A stretch of 64,000 nt of DNA from DASUBV01 sp035532295 (GTDB lineage Bacteria; Actinomycetota; Actinomycetes; Streptosporangiales; Streptosporangiaceae). The notes below the pieces were generated by a model. It was not told where the DNA came from, searched no databases, and saw only the letters and a program-made list of their open reading frames with translations. The stretch is taken from assembly GCA_035532295.1 (NCBI GenBank), contig DATKRH010000017.1:4119-68118 (forward strand), written 5' to 3'. Shown here piece by piece: positions 27,399 through 35,607 of the stretch. Within the stretch, counting starts at the first letter, position 1, and the number at the start of each line of letters is the position of its first letter. A program made the position numbers and the translations under genes.

Positions 27399-28301
27399 AT
27401 GCGAGCTAAAGCGGTGCTGGGGGCCGCGACAGTGGCGGGCGCCCTCGGCCTGGGATACGCGGCCGTCATCGAGCGGAACTGGTTTGCCCTGCGCCGGTAT
27501 GACATACCCGTGCTGCCGGCGGGCGCGGCCCCGCTGCGCGTCCTGCACATCTCCGACGCCCACCTGACCCCCGGCCGCCACCGGCTGCTGTCCTGGATCC
27601 GTTCCCTGGACGCCCTGGACCCGGACCTCGTGGTGAACACCGGGGACTCGATCTCGCACCCGGATGCCGTGGGGCCACTGCTGGACGCGCTCGGACCGCT
27701 GCTGGACCGGCCCGGCGTCTTCGTCTACGGCTCCAACGACCTGCACTCGCCCAGGCCCAAGAACCCGGCCCGGTACCTGTGGCGCACGTCGTCGAAGGAC
27801 CACGACCGGCACGTCCCCGACCTGCCCTGGGCAGAGCTGGGCAACGCCCTGGAGACCGCGGGCTGGCTCAACGCGAACAACCAGCGGGGCCGGCTCAAGG
27901 CCGGAGACCTGGACATCGAGGTGGCCGGCGTCCACGACTCGCACATGAAGGCCGATCGTTATGACCGGGTCGCCGGGCCCGCCGACCCGGCAGCCGACCT
28001 GCGGCTAGGTGTCCTGCACTCGCCGGAGCCCGCCGTGCTGGACCGGTTCACCGGCGACGGCTTCGACCTGCTCCTGGCGGGTCACACCCACGGCGGCCAG
28101 GTGCGCCTGCCGGGCACCGGCGCGCTGGTCACCAACTGCGGGATCGACCGCCCGCGGGCCAGTGGCCTGCATCACCATCCGGTTGACGGGAATGCGTGGC
28201 TGCATGTCTCCGCAGGCCTGGGCACGTCGCCCTGGGCGCCGATCCGGTTCTTGTGCCGCCCAGAGGCGACCTTGCTCACGCTGGTCCCCAGGATCAGCTA
28301 G
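27399..28301 (+). CDS. metallophosphoesterase, membrane-anchored
   Basis: 300 residues. An N-terminal hydrophobic segment (about 5-22) precedes the calcineurin-like fold: HISDAHLTPGRH (first metal site), VNTGDSISHPD, YGSNDLHSP (an Asn-Asp version of the GNHD motif), LGVLHSPEP and LLAGHTHGGQVRLP (last metal site). Substrate unknown; relatives act on UDP-diacylglucosamine or cyclic nucleotides. Matches Rv3683 by location (from memory). It is followed 17 bp later by tRNA-Pro. Confidence 0.9.
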   Translation: MRAKAVLGAATVAGALGLGYAAVIERNWFALRRYDIPVLPAGAAPLRVLHISDAHLTPGRHRLLSWIRSLDALDPDLVVNTGDSISHPDAVGPLLDALGPLLDRPGVFVYGSNDLHSPRPKNPARYLWRTSSKDHDRHVPDLPWAELGNALETAGWLNANNQRGRLKAGDLDIEVAGVHDSHMKADRYDRVAGPADPAADLRLGVLHSPEPAVLDRFTGDGFDLLLAGHTHGGQVRLPGTGALVTNCGIDRPRASGLHHHPVDGNAWLHVSAGLGTSPWAPIRFLCRPEATLLTLVPRIS

Positions 28302-28318
28302 ACTTCTGGCGCGGTCGG

Positions 28319-28397
<79 letters not shown>

Positions 28398-28531
28398 TTT
28401 TCCCGGGTCAGCAGCCTGCGACCCGTTCCTTTCATTCCTGCTGCCCCTCTCGTGTTCGATTCTGGGAGCGGTGGCGAGCCGGTTCGCCTGCGTGCTCCCT
28501 GCGGCCCGGCTGGCCGACCCTGGCGGCTACT

Positions 28532-28543
28532 TAATAGATGTTC
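28532..28543 (+). promoter_or_regulatory. TAATAGATGTTC motif upstream of the RpiR gene
   Basis: The same 12-mer occurs in reverse orientation at 34085-34096 in the SDR/gcvPA-like divergent promoter. It lies in a locally AT-rich stretch 34-45 bp before the regulator start, so it may be the operator of the encoded RpiR protein. Confidence 0.4.
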
Positions 28544-28576
28544 CGATTGTCTCAGTGATCGATCATCATGTAACGT

Positions 28577-29554
28577 ATGTTCGAGATGCGCCAGGGACAG
28601 CCGGCAAGGAACATCGTCACGGAGGTCAGAACGGAACCGATTGGCGGCCCGCCCGCCTCCATCTGGGATTCGCTGCGGCAGCGGATGCAAGACTTCAGCT
28701 CAGCCGAGCGCAAGGTCGCCAGGGTAGTGCTCACGAACTCGCCGACGGTCGGGCTGGAGACGGTCGCGCGGCTCGCCGAGCTGGCCGGCGTCAGCGGCCC
28801 CACCGTAATCCGGTTCGTCAACCGGCTCGGCTTCGACAGTTTCATCGACTTCCAGCGCGCCATCCGGGTCGAGCTCGATGCCCGGATGGCATCGCCGGTC
28901 GGGCGCTACGCACAGCAGGGCGCGGCCGTCGGGCTCGATCAGGTGATCGGGCAGCACCGCGACCTGTTCGTTCGTGACCTGCAGGAGACCTTTGACGCGA
29001 TGTCCCCCGGCGAGTTCCAGGCGGTCGTCGACCTCCTGGCCGATACCCGCAGGCGGATCTGGGTGGTCGGCGGCAGGTTCAGCCGCATCCTGGCGCAGTA
29101 CCTGCACCTGCATCTGCAGCAGCTACGGCCGAACGTCCACCTGCTGACCGAGAGCGCGGCTGACCGGGTCGCCGCCGCCCTCGACGCAGGCCGGCGGGAC
29201 GTCCTGGTGGCCTTCGACTACCGGCGCTATGAGACCGAGACCATCGACCTGGCCAGGGCGATGGCTGGCTCGGACGCGACCGTCGTGCTCTTCACCGACC
29301 GGTGGCTTTCGCCCATCGCCGACGTTGCCGAGGTCGTACTCCCGTCCATCGTCGAATCGCCCTCGCCATTCGAGACGCTGGTCCCTGGCCTCGCCGTCGT
29401 GGAGGCCGTGGTCGCCGGCCTGGTCGGCGCCATGGGCCAGCCGGCCAGGCGCCGGGTCGAGCGGTACGCGGCGATCACCGACCGGATGGTGATCGGGTGG
29501 AATCCGCCAGGCAAGAAGGAGCCGGGGCATGACAAGAAGGAGCCAGGGACATGA
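28577..29554 (+). CDS. MurR/RpiR family transcriptional regulator
   Basis: 325 residues. N-terminal HTH-6 domain (about 30-105) with SSAERKVARVVLTNSPTVGLETVARLAELAGVSGPTVIRFVNRLGF spread over its helices; SIS sugar-phosphate/effector-binding domain (about 140-280) with IWVVGGRFSRILAQYL. RpiR regulators usually control neighbouring catabolic genes, so this is the likely regulator of the cluster downstream. The start may be ATG 28577 or ATG 28586. The 3' end overlaps the ligase start by 4 bp inside a duplicated ribosome-binding segment. Confidence 0.9.
   Translation: MFEMRQGQPARNIVTEVRTEPIGGPPASIWDSLRQRMQDFSSAERKVARVVLTNSPTVGLETVARLAELAGVSGPTVIRFVNRLGFDSFIDFQRAIRVELDARMASPVGRYAQQGAAVGLDQVIGQHRDLFVRDLQETFDAMSPGEFQAVVDLLADTRRRIWVVGGRFSRILAQYLHLHLQQLRPNVHLLTESAADRVAAALDAGRRDVLVAFDYRRYETETIDLARAMAGSDATVVLFTDRWLSPIADVAEVVLPSIVESPSPFETLVPGLAVVEAVVAGLVGAMGQPARRRVERYAAITDRMVIGWNPPGKKEPGHDKKEPGT
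29512..29554 (+). repeat. 21/22-bp tandem duplication of a translation-initiation region
   Basis: Copy 1 (29512-29532) and copy 2 (29533-29554) both contain AAGAAGGAGCC followed by CATGA; copy 2 has one extra base. The ATG of copy 2 (29551) starts the ligase gene; the ATG of copy 1 (29529) opens only an 11-codon frame. Confidence 0.92.
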
Positions 29555-30873
29555 CAGGCGTTGACTTCACGCTGGTGGCCACGTGCGACCTGGCCGGCCA
29601 CGTGCGGGGCCGCTCGTTCAGCGCGGACCAACTGCCCGGCCGCCTGGACAGCGGCGTCGGCTGGGTGCCCGCCAACATCGCCATCACGGCATTCGGCGAG
29701 CTGGCCGAGTCCGCCCTGTCAGGCCCGCTCGGTGACCTGCGGCTGCGGCCGGATCCCGCGGCCAGCGTCCGGCTGGACCCGATCTCGGACGGCGGGGCCT
29801 TCCAGGTCACCCTGGCCGACATCGTCAACCTGGACTACTCTCCGTGGTCGTGCTGTCCGCGGCAGGTACTGCGCCGGGCGCTGGCTGCCCTGCAGGCCGA
29901 GTTCGGCCTGTCGGTCCGCGCCAGCTTCGAGCACGAGTTCTCCATCCTCGGGCCCGATGGCTCGGTCCTGCCCCGCGGCGGGCCGCCGTTCACCGTCGGG
30001 GCATTGCGGTGGCTCGAGCCATTCGGCTCCGACCTGGTCACCGCGCTGGACCGAGCCGGCTTCGAGCCGGACAACTGGCTGGCGGAGTTCGGGCCCAATC
30101 AGTTCGAGATCACCCTGGCCCCCTGTGACGCCCTCGCCGCGGCGGACCGCGCTGTGCTGCTCCGCGAGCTGGTTCGCGATCTGGCGGGGCGGCATGGCCG
30201 GCGGGCGTCCTTCAGCCCGCTGATCCAGCCCAAGGCAATCGGCAACGGGGTGCACGTGCACTTCAGCCTGTGCGACGCGGACCGGGAGCCGGTCTTGTAC
30301 GATCCGTCGGCAGCCGGCGGACTCAGCTCGGCCGGATCGTCCTTCGCGGCCGGCATCCTCGCGCATGGCAAGGCGATCTGCGCCCTGACCGCGCCCAGCG
30401 TCGTGTCGTACCTGCGCATGCGACCGCACACTTGGAGCACCGCGCACATCTCGCTTGGCCTGCGTAACCGCGAGTCGATGCTACGCATCTGCCCGACGGT
30501 GGGAACGCGCGACATCGCCGGCCAGTACAACCTGGAGTTCCGCGCGGCCGACGCGACCGCCAACCCGTGGCTGGTCATGGCCGCCGTGGTCCTCGCCGGG
30601 CTCGACGGCCTGCGCGCCCAGATGCCACGTCCCCCGGTGGTCGAGGGGGATCCGGACGGCTGGACACAAGCCCAGCGCGAGTCCGCCGGAATCGCCCCGC
30701 TGCCAGGCTCCCTGGACGAGGCCCTCGACGTCCTCGCCACCGACGAAGTCGCGGGGCAGTGGCTCGGGCCTGAGCTCCTCGGCGCCTACCTGGCGGTCAA
30801 GGGCAATGAGATGGCCGCGCTCAAGGGAGCCTCGGCTGAGACGATCTGCGAGAGGTACACGGATGTCTACTAA
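29551..30873 (+). CDS. glutamine-synthetase-family amine ligase
   Basis: 440 residues of the class I GS fold, without the adenylylation-loop sequence of true GlnA. Visible: FEHEFSIL (metal Glu), NQFEITLAPCDALAAADRAV, NGVHVHFSL (metal His and Glu region), RMRPHTWSTAHISLG-RNRES (phosphate/Arg), YNLEFRAADATANPWL. Relatives such as PuuA, GlnA3/GlnA4 and IpuC attach glutamate to amines in catabolism, which fits the neighbouring FluG-type amidohydrolase and M20 hydrolase. The substrate amine cannot be read from the sequence. Overlaps the next gene by 11 bp. Confidence 0.88.
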   Translation: MTGVDFTLVATCDLAGHVRGRSFSADQLPGRLDSGVGWVPANIAITAFGELAESALSGPLGDLRLRPDPAASVRLDPISDGGAFQVTLADIVNLDYSPWSCCPRQVLRRALAALQAEFGLSVRASFEHEFSILGPDGSVLPRGGPPFTVGALRWLEPFGSDLVTALDRAGFEPDNWLAEFGPNQFEITLAPCDALAAADRAVLLRELVRDLAGRHGRRASFSPLIQPKAIGNGVHVHFSLCDADREPVLYDPSAAGGLSSAGSSFAAGILAHGKAICALTAPSVVSYLRMRPHTWSTAHISLGLRNRESMLRICPTVGTRDIAGQYNLEFRAADATANPWLVMAAVVLAGLDGLRAQMPRPPVVEGDPDGWTQAQRESAGIAPLPGSLDEALDVLATDEVAGQWLGPELLGAYLAVKGNEMAALKGASAETICERYTDVY

Positions 30874-32035
30874 CCGGGCAGGCGATCGTGCGGCGGTTCC
30901 GGATCAGGGTGACCCGGCGCCCGGCCTGCTGATCGACCACCACTGCCATGGCGTTGTCCGCGATGACCTGGACAGGCCGGCCTTCGAGCAGCTCATGACC
31001 GAGTCTGCTCTGCCGGCGCCACCGGGAACCACCCATCTGGACACCCCGATGGGACTGGCGATCCGCCGGTGGTGCGCCCCACTGCTCGATCTGCCGCGGC
31101 ACGCGCCCGCCGAGCGGTACCTGGAGCGGCGCGCCGAGCTGGGAACCGCCGAGGTGAACCGCAGGCTGCTGACTGCCGCCGGCATATCACACCTGCTCCT
31201 GGACACCGGGTACACGCCAGCGGCGATCCTGGCTCCGGCGGAGATGGCCCGGGTAGCCGGAGCGCGGGCGCACGTAGTGACCAGAATCGAGGCCGTGGCC
31301 GAGCAGGTCGCCGCCGCGAGCGATTCCCCGGCGGACTTCCTGGCGTCGCTCGGCCCGGAGTTGCACCGCCAGGCAGCCGCATCGGTCGGGCTCAAATCGA
31401 TCATCGCCTACCGGTACGGGCTGGATTTCGACCCGGCACGGCCGGGCGATCACGAGGCCCTCGCCGCCGCGCAGGAGTGGTTCGCGGCAGGCAGCCGTGA
31501 GCGCGTCACGCATCCGGTGCTACTTCGCTGGCTGCTGTGGCAGGGCGTGGACATCGCGCGAGAGCTCGCCCTGCCGGTCCAGTTCCACGTCGGCTACGGC
31601 GACGGCGACCTGGAAGTGCACCGGTGCAACCCGCTCCTGATGACCTCGTTCATCCGCGCGACGACCGGGCTGGGCGTTCCGCTGATGCTGCTGCACTGCT
31701 ACCCGTACGAGCGCGAGGCCGGGTACCTGGCCGCCGTGTTCCCGCATGTCTACTTCGACGTCGGCTGCATCGTGCATTACACCGGCGCCGAGAGCCGCCG
31801 GGTCATCGCGCACGCTCTCGAGCTGGCCCCGTTCCACAAGGTGCTTTTCAGTACTGATGCCTTCGGGCTGCCGGAACTGTACCTGGTGGGCGCCTCGGCG
31901 TTCCGCCGCGGCCTGGACGCCACGCTCTCCCGGTGGGTGGAGAACGACGACTGCACGCGGCTGGATGCGCACGCGATTACCGAGATGGTGTGCTCCGGCA
32001 ATGCGCTGCGGGTGTACCCCGGGCTGTCCGCGTGA
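30863..32035 (+). CDS. FluG-like amidohydrolase (amidohydrolase_2 superfamily)
   Basis: 390 residues, TIM-barrel metal hydrolase. It opens with LIDHHCHGVV (metal HxH), has HLLLDTG, then VQFHVGYGDGDLEVH and LLHCYPYEREAGYLA in the middle, and VLFSTDAFGLPEL (catalytic Asp) near the end. This is the architecture of the N-terminal half of FluG/NodGS proteins, in which it is fused to a glutamine-synthetase domain; here the two are separate overlapping genes. ATG 30863 is chosen because the longer frame runs inside the ligase gene. Likely hydrolyses a gamma-glutamyl amide or a related product; this is inference. Confidence 0.87.
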   Translation: MSTNRAGDRAAVPDQGDPAPGLLIDHHCHGVVRDDLDRPAFEQLMTESALPAPPGTTHLDTPMGLAIRRWCAPLLDLPRHAPAERYLERRAELGTAEVNRRLLTAAGISHLLLDTGYTPAAILAPAEMARVAGARAHVVTRIEAVAEQVAAASDSPADFLASLGPELHRQAAASVGLKSIIAYRYGLDFDPARPGDHEALAAAQEWFAAGSRERVTHPVLLRWLLWQGVDIARELALPVQFHVGYGDGDLEVHRCNPLLMTSFIRATTGLGVPLMLLHCYPYEREAGYLAAVFPHVYFDVGCIVHYTGAESRRVIAHALELAPFHKVLFSTDAFGLPELYLVGASAFRRGLDATLSRWVENDDCTRLDAHAITEMVCSGNALRVYPGLSA

Positions 32036-32045
32036 TCGGCCGGAG

Positions 32046-33251
32046 GTGACGCCGCTCGACCTGCCCGGCTTCGTCGGCGCGGTAGAGCAGGAGCTTGCGT
32101 CCGTGCTGGCCGACGTTAGGGCCCTGCGCCGGCGCATTCACCAGGCCCCAGAGATCGGCTGGCAGGAGCACCGCACGTCGGCCGCCATCGTCGGCGCGCT
32201 CCCTGGCCTCACCGTGGAGCCGATCGCCGGGACCGGGCTGCTCGTCCGCACCGGGAGCGCCGGCACGCCCGCGATCGGCGTCCGGGCCGAGCTCGACGCG
32301 CTGCCGCTGGCCGAGCAGACCGGCGCGAGCTTCGCCTCGGCGACGGGGGTGATGCATGCCTGCGGTCACGACGTGCACATGTCCGCGCTCGTGGCCCTGC
32401 TGCGTGCCTTCGCCCTGGCTACCGCGGCCACGCCCGCGCCAGCGGCGCTGCTCGGCGTCTTCCAGCCCAGCGAGGAGGCGTCCCCGTCCGGGGCCGTGCG
32501 GATCACCGAGACCGGGCGGCTACAAGAGCAGCACCTGGCGGCGATGCTGGCAGTGCACCTTCACCCGGACGTCCCGTGGGGGGCGGTCACGACGGGCGAG
32601 GGCGCGGTGAACGCCGGCTCGGACAGCTTCGTCCTGACTGTCACGGGCGCGGGCGGCCACGGGGCCTATCCGCACCGGAGCCATGATCCGGTGCTCGCGC
32701 TGAGCCAGGTCGTCGTGGCCCTGCAGCAGGTCGTCAGCCGCCGCACCGATCCGATGCACCCGACCGTTCTGTCCGTCTGCCGGCTGCAGGCCGGCTCGGC
32801 GGCCAACGTGATCCCGACCGAGGCGCTTGCCGAGGGCACTGTCCGCGTGCTCATCCCGGATGACCGCCAGGAGATACTCGACCTGATCGCGTCGGTGACG
32901 GAGAATACGGCCACCGCGTACGGGTGCCTGGCGAGGGTGGAGTTCACCCTCGGTGATCCTCCCCTCGTCAACGACCGCCGGCTGGTGAGCGCCGTCGATC
33001 CCTGGCTTGACCGCAGCGGGTTCGGCGCAGCCGAGCCGATGCGCTCCTGCGGGTCAGACGACTTCGCGGTCTACCGCGAGGTGGCGCCCAGCCTCATGAT
33101 GTTCCTCGGCCTGCGCGGCCATGACGGGGACAGTTACCCGGCCCTGCACCACCCGGCGTTCCTGCCGCCAGAGGATGCCGTGGAACAAACCGCGCGCGCC
33201 ATGCTGGCCGCCTATGCGGGAGCGGCGGAACTGATCATCGGCACCGGCTAG
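32046..33251 (+). CDS. M20 family amidohydrolase (N-acyl amino acid/hippurate hydrolase type)
   Basis: 401 residues from GTG 32046, 10 bp after the amidohydrolase stop. M20D landmarks: RRRIHQAPEIGWQEHRT, GVRAELDALPLAEQTG, VMHACGHDVHMSALV (metal-binding H and D), FQPSEEASPSGA (metal Glu pair), the dimerisation domain with GAGGHGAYPHRSHDPV, and a C-terminal LHHPAFLPPED with the last metal ligand. Cleaves an N-acyl or amide bond in the cytoplasm. Same strand and operon as the ligase and FluG-like gene. An ATG start is absent at this position, so GTG use is inferred. Confidence 0.88.
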   Translation: MTPLDLPGFVGAVEQELASVLADVRALRRRIHQAPEIGWQEHRTSAAIVGALPGLTVEPIAGTGLLVRTGSAGTPAIGVRAELDALPLAEQTGASFASATGVMHACGHDVHMSALVALLRAFALATAATPAPAALLGVFQPSEEASPSGAVRITETGRLQEQHLAAMLAVHLHPDVPWGAVTTGEGAVNAGSDSFVLTVTGAGGHGAYPHRSHDPVLALSQVVVALQQVVSRRTDPMHPTVLSVCRLQAGSAANVIPTEALAEGTVRVLIPDDRQEILDLIASVTENTATAYGCLARVEFTLGDPPLVNDRRLVSAVDPWLDRSGFGAAEPMRSCGSDDFAVYREVAPSLMMFLGLRGHDGDSYPALHHPAFLPPEDAVEQTARAMLAAYAGAAELIIGTG

Positions 33252-33300
33252 CGATCGCGCCGGCTCCGCCGCCGGCTCTGATCGCCGCCGTCAGCTCCGA

Positions 33301-34056
33301 TCAGGGAGTCCAGCCGAGGATCTTGCCGCCATCGGCCCGGACGGTCACGCCGGTGACGTAGCCGGCGTCGTCGCTGGCCAGGAAGGCGACCACCGAGGCG
33401 ATGTCGCCCGGCTGCGCGACCCGCCCGAGCGGCAGCTGCGCGCCTACCTCCCGGCGCGCGCTGTCGTCGACCAGGTAGTCGGCGTTCAGCGGCGTATCGA
33501 CGATTCCCGGCGCGACGCAATTGACCCTGATGCCGAGCGCGCCGAGTTCCCAGGCCATGGCCTCGGCGAGCATGCGAGCGCCGCCCTTCGATGCCACGTA
33601 GGGCGCCGTTCCCGCCGAGGGAGACTCCGCCGAGATGGACGTGACGACCACGATCGACCCGCCCGACCCGGCGGCGACCATCTCCCGCGCCGCGGCCTGC
33701 GCGGTGATGAACACGCCGGTCAGGTTCACCGCCAGATGGCGATTCCAGGTAGCCAGGTCGGCGTCGAGGAACGGGACGGGCTCGAACACGCCCGCGTTGC
33801 AGACGGCGATGTCCATCCTGCCGAACCGCTCGCGCCCGGCCCTGATGGCGGCACGCACGTCCTGCGCGGCCGTCACGTCGGCAAGCACGGGGAGCACGGT
33901 TCCCTCTTCGACCTCCCGCTGCCAGGCGCCGGCGGGCAGCGGATTGCGATCGAGCGCGATCACCCGCGCCCCGTCATCGAGTAGTCGCCGCACGACAGCC
34001 GCGCCGATGCCCTGCGCTGCGCCCGTCACCGCGGCCACGCGGCCTGCTAGCCTCAC
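33301..34056 (-). CDS. SDR-family NAD(P)-dependent oxidoreductase
   Basis: 251 residues from GTG 34056. Rossmann signature TGAAQGIGAAVV (about residues 10-21), NAGVFEPVPF, catalytic Ser in VVTSIS and YVASKGG (Tyr-x3-Lys), and a C-terminal GYVTGVTVRADGG. Probably oxidises an alcohol intermediate; substrate unknown. It is the only minus-strand gene between the two plus-strand halves of the cluster and diverges from the P-protein genes across a 127-bp operator-like region. The open frame continues to 35391 antisense to the next gene, which is not believed. Confidence 0.88.
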   Translation of the reverse strand: MRLAGRVAAVTGAAQGIGAAVVRRLLDDGARVIALDRNPLPAGAWQREVEEGTVLPVLADVTAAQDVRAAIRAGRERFGRMDIAVCNAGVFEPVPFLDADLATWNRHLAVNLTGVFITAQAAAREMVAAGSGGSIVVVTSISAESPSAGTAPYVASKGGARMLAEAMAWELGALGIRVNCVAPGIVDTPLNADYLVDDSARREVGAQLPLGRVAQPGDIASVVAFLASDDAGYVTGVTVRADGGKILGWTP

Positions 34057-34084
34057 CGGACTCCCGTCATGCCAGATCGTCGGC

Positions 34085-34137
34085 GAACATCTATTACAGA
34101 TAGACACTCTACATGGAACAACGTAACATCTGTAATA
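34085..34137. promoter_or_regulatory. operator-like repeats in the SDR/P-protein divergent promoter
   Basis: Two overlapping signals. GAACATCTATTA (34085-34096) is the reverse complement of the TAATAGATGTTC element before the RpiR gene. TATTACAGAT (34092-34101) and ATCTGTAATA (34128-34137) form a perfect 10-bp inverted repeat with a 26-nt spacer. The stretch is AT-rich against a GC-rich background. Confidence 0.5.
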
Positions 34138-34183
34138 TACCAGCCAGTACCCGTCCGATGGCCAGTACGTCAGAGGGAGAGAC

Positions 34184-34219
34184 ATGACACAGATCAGCTG
34201 CCGGGCAGCGGCTGCCTGA
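34184..34219 (+). CDS. 11-codon upstream ORF coupled to the P-protein subunit 1 gene
   Basis: ATG 34184 has a strong Shine-Dalgarno (GAGGGAGAG, ending 3 nt before) and encodes MTQISCRAAAA; its TGA (34217-34219) overlaps the ATG of the next gene as TGATG. The next gene has no Shine-Dalgarno of its own, so it may be translated by re-initiation. The peptide has a single Cys. It could be a leader peptide or the remnant of the gene's former start. Confidence 0.5.
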   Translation: MTQISCRAAAA

Positions 34220-35607
34220 TGACCGCGCACCCGTACATCCCGAACTCTGAGCCCCGGGTCAGAGCGCAGATGCTGGCCGCCGTCGGCGCCGCGAGCACCG
34301 AGGAGTTCTATGCGGCGATCCCGGCGGCCCTGAGGGTTGACGGCCTGCTGGACCTGCCGGAGCCGTTCACCTGCGAAGCGGACCTGGTTCGTCATGTCGA
34401 GGGACTGCTTGGCCGCAACACCTCGACGCGCGACGCGATCAGCTTCCTCGGCGCGGGCTGCTACAACCATCACGTGCCCGCGGTCTGCGATGAGGTGAAC
34501 GGCCGGAGCGAGTTCCTCACGGCCTACGCCGGCGAGCCGTATGAGGATCATGGCAGGTTCCAGGCGCTCTTCGAGTACGCGAGCATGATGGGCGAGCTGC
34601 TGGAGATGGACGTCGTCACCGTTCCGGTCTACGACGGCTACCAGGCGTCGGCCACCGCGCTGCGGATGTGCGGCAGGATCACCGGCCGGCCGGTGGTCCT
34701 GGTCACCACGGCGATCAGCGCGGACAAGCGCCGCAAGATCGCCGACTACCTGCTGCCGGACATGCGGATCCGCGACCTGCCCGCCAGCGCCGGCACCGGG
34801 ACCCTCGATGAAGACTCGCTCGCCGCGGCACTGGACGACGACGTCGCTGGCGTCTACCTGGAGAGCCCCAACTACTTCGGCGTCGTGGAGACCGGCATCG
34901 CCCGGGCGGCCGGGCTTGCCCACCGCAACTCCTCGCTCCTGGTCGTCAGCGCCGACCCCATCTCGCTCGGCGTGCTCGCGTCGCCGGCTTCCCTCGGCGC
35001 CGACATCGCGTGCGGAGACATCCAGAGCCTGGGCATGCATCAGTACTTCGGCGGCGGCCAGGCCGGCTACATCGCCGTGCACGACGACGAGCGGTTCGTC
35101 ATGGAGTTGCCTGCCCGGCTTTTCGGACTGGCTCCGACCAGCGTCCCCGGCGAGCTCGGCTTCGGCGACGTGGCATACGAGCGGACCTCCTTTGCCGTCC
35201 GTGAGCAAGGAAAGGAATGGGTGGGAACCGCTGCCGCGCTCTGGGGCATCACCGCCGGCGTCTACCTCGCCCTGATGGGCCCGGCCGGCATGACCGACAT
35301 CGGGGATACGATCCTGGCCCGCACCCGGTACGCCATGATGCGCCTGGACGCCATCCCAGGCCTCACCGTCCGGCACCTGCCCTCGCCGCACTTCCGCGAG
35401 TTCGTCGTGGACCTGACCGGATCCGGAGCGCAGGTCGCCGCCGTGGACGCCGCGCTGCGCTCGGCCGGGATCTTCGTCGGCAAGGACCTGTCCAGCGAGT
35501 TCCCCGAGCTCGGGCAGTCGATCTTGGTCTGCGTAACCGAGTTGACCACCAAGGCCGATATCGACCGGCTGGCCGACCTGCTGAAGGAAGCGATCGTTAC
35601 CCGATGA
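34219..35607 (+). CDS. glycine dehydrogenase P-protein subunit 1 paralogue
   Basis: 462 residues from ATG 34219, matching the length of GcvPA. PLP-fold type I. Family parts are clear: HPYIPNSEPRVRAQML, FLGAGCYNHHVPAVCDEV, VYLESPNYFG, LGADIACGDIQSLGMHQYFGGGQAGYIA. However, the highly conserved TPYQPEISQG stretch of GcvPA is replaced by AGEPYEDHGRFQALFEYASM, and the YDGATA motif by YDGYQAS, so the active-site mouth differs. No gcvH, gcvT or lpd lies nearby. It may decarboxylate another amino acid, or glycine in a different setting. Overlaps subunit 2 by 4 bp. Confidence 0.83.
   Translation: MTAHPYIPNSEPRVRAQMLAAVGAASTEEFYAAIPAALRVDGLLDLPEPFTCEADLVRHVEGLLGRNTSTRDAISFLGAGCYNHHVPAVCDEVNGRSEFLTAYAGEPYEDHGRFQALFEYASMMGELLEMDVVTVPVYDGYQASATALRMCGRITGRPVVLVTTAISADKRRKIADYLLPDMRIRDLPASAGTGTLDEDSLAAALDDDVAGVYLESPNYFGVVETGIARAAGLAHRNSSLLVVSADPISLGVLASPASLGADIACGDIQSLGMHQYFGGGQAGYIAVHDDERFVMELPARLFGLAPTSVPGELGFGDVAYERTSFAVREQGKEWVGTAAALWGITAGVYLALMGPAGMTDIGDTILARTRYAMMRLDAIPGLTVRHLPSPHFREFVVDLTGSGAQVAAVDAALRSAGIFVGKDLSSEFPELGQSILVCVTELTTKADIDRLADLLKEAIVTR

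Noticed and set aside
34057..34218. Glycine riboswitch before the P-protein genes
   Set aside because: The region is too short and AT-rich, and no tandem glycine-aptamer consensus is recognisable; the inverted repeats look like protein operators.
34057..35391. Extension of the minus-strand SDR frame to 35391
   Set aside because: The extra part runs antisense through the P-protein subunit 1 gene and has no recognisable domain; GTG 34056 gives a normal SDR length.
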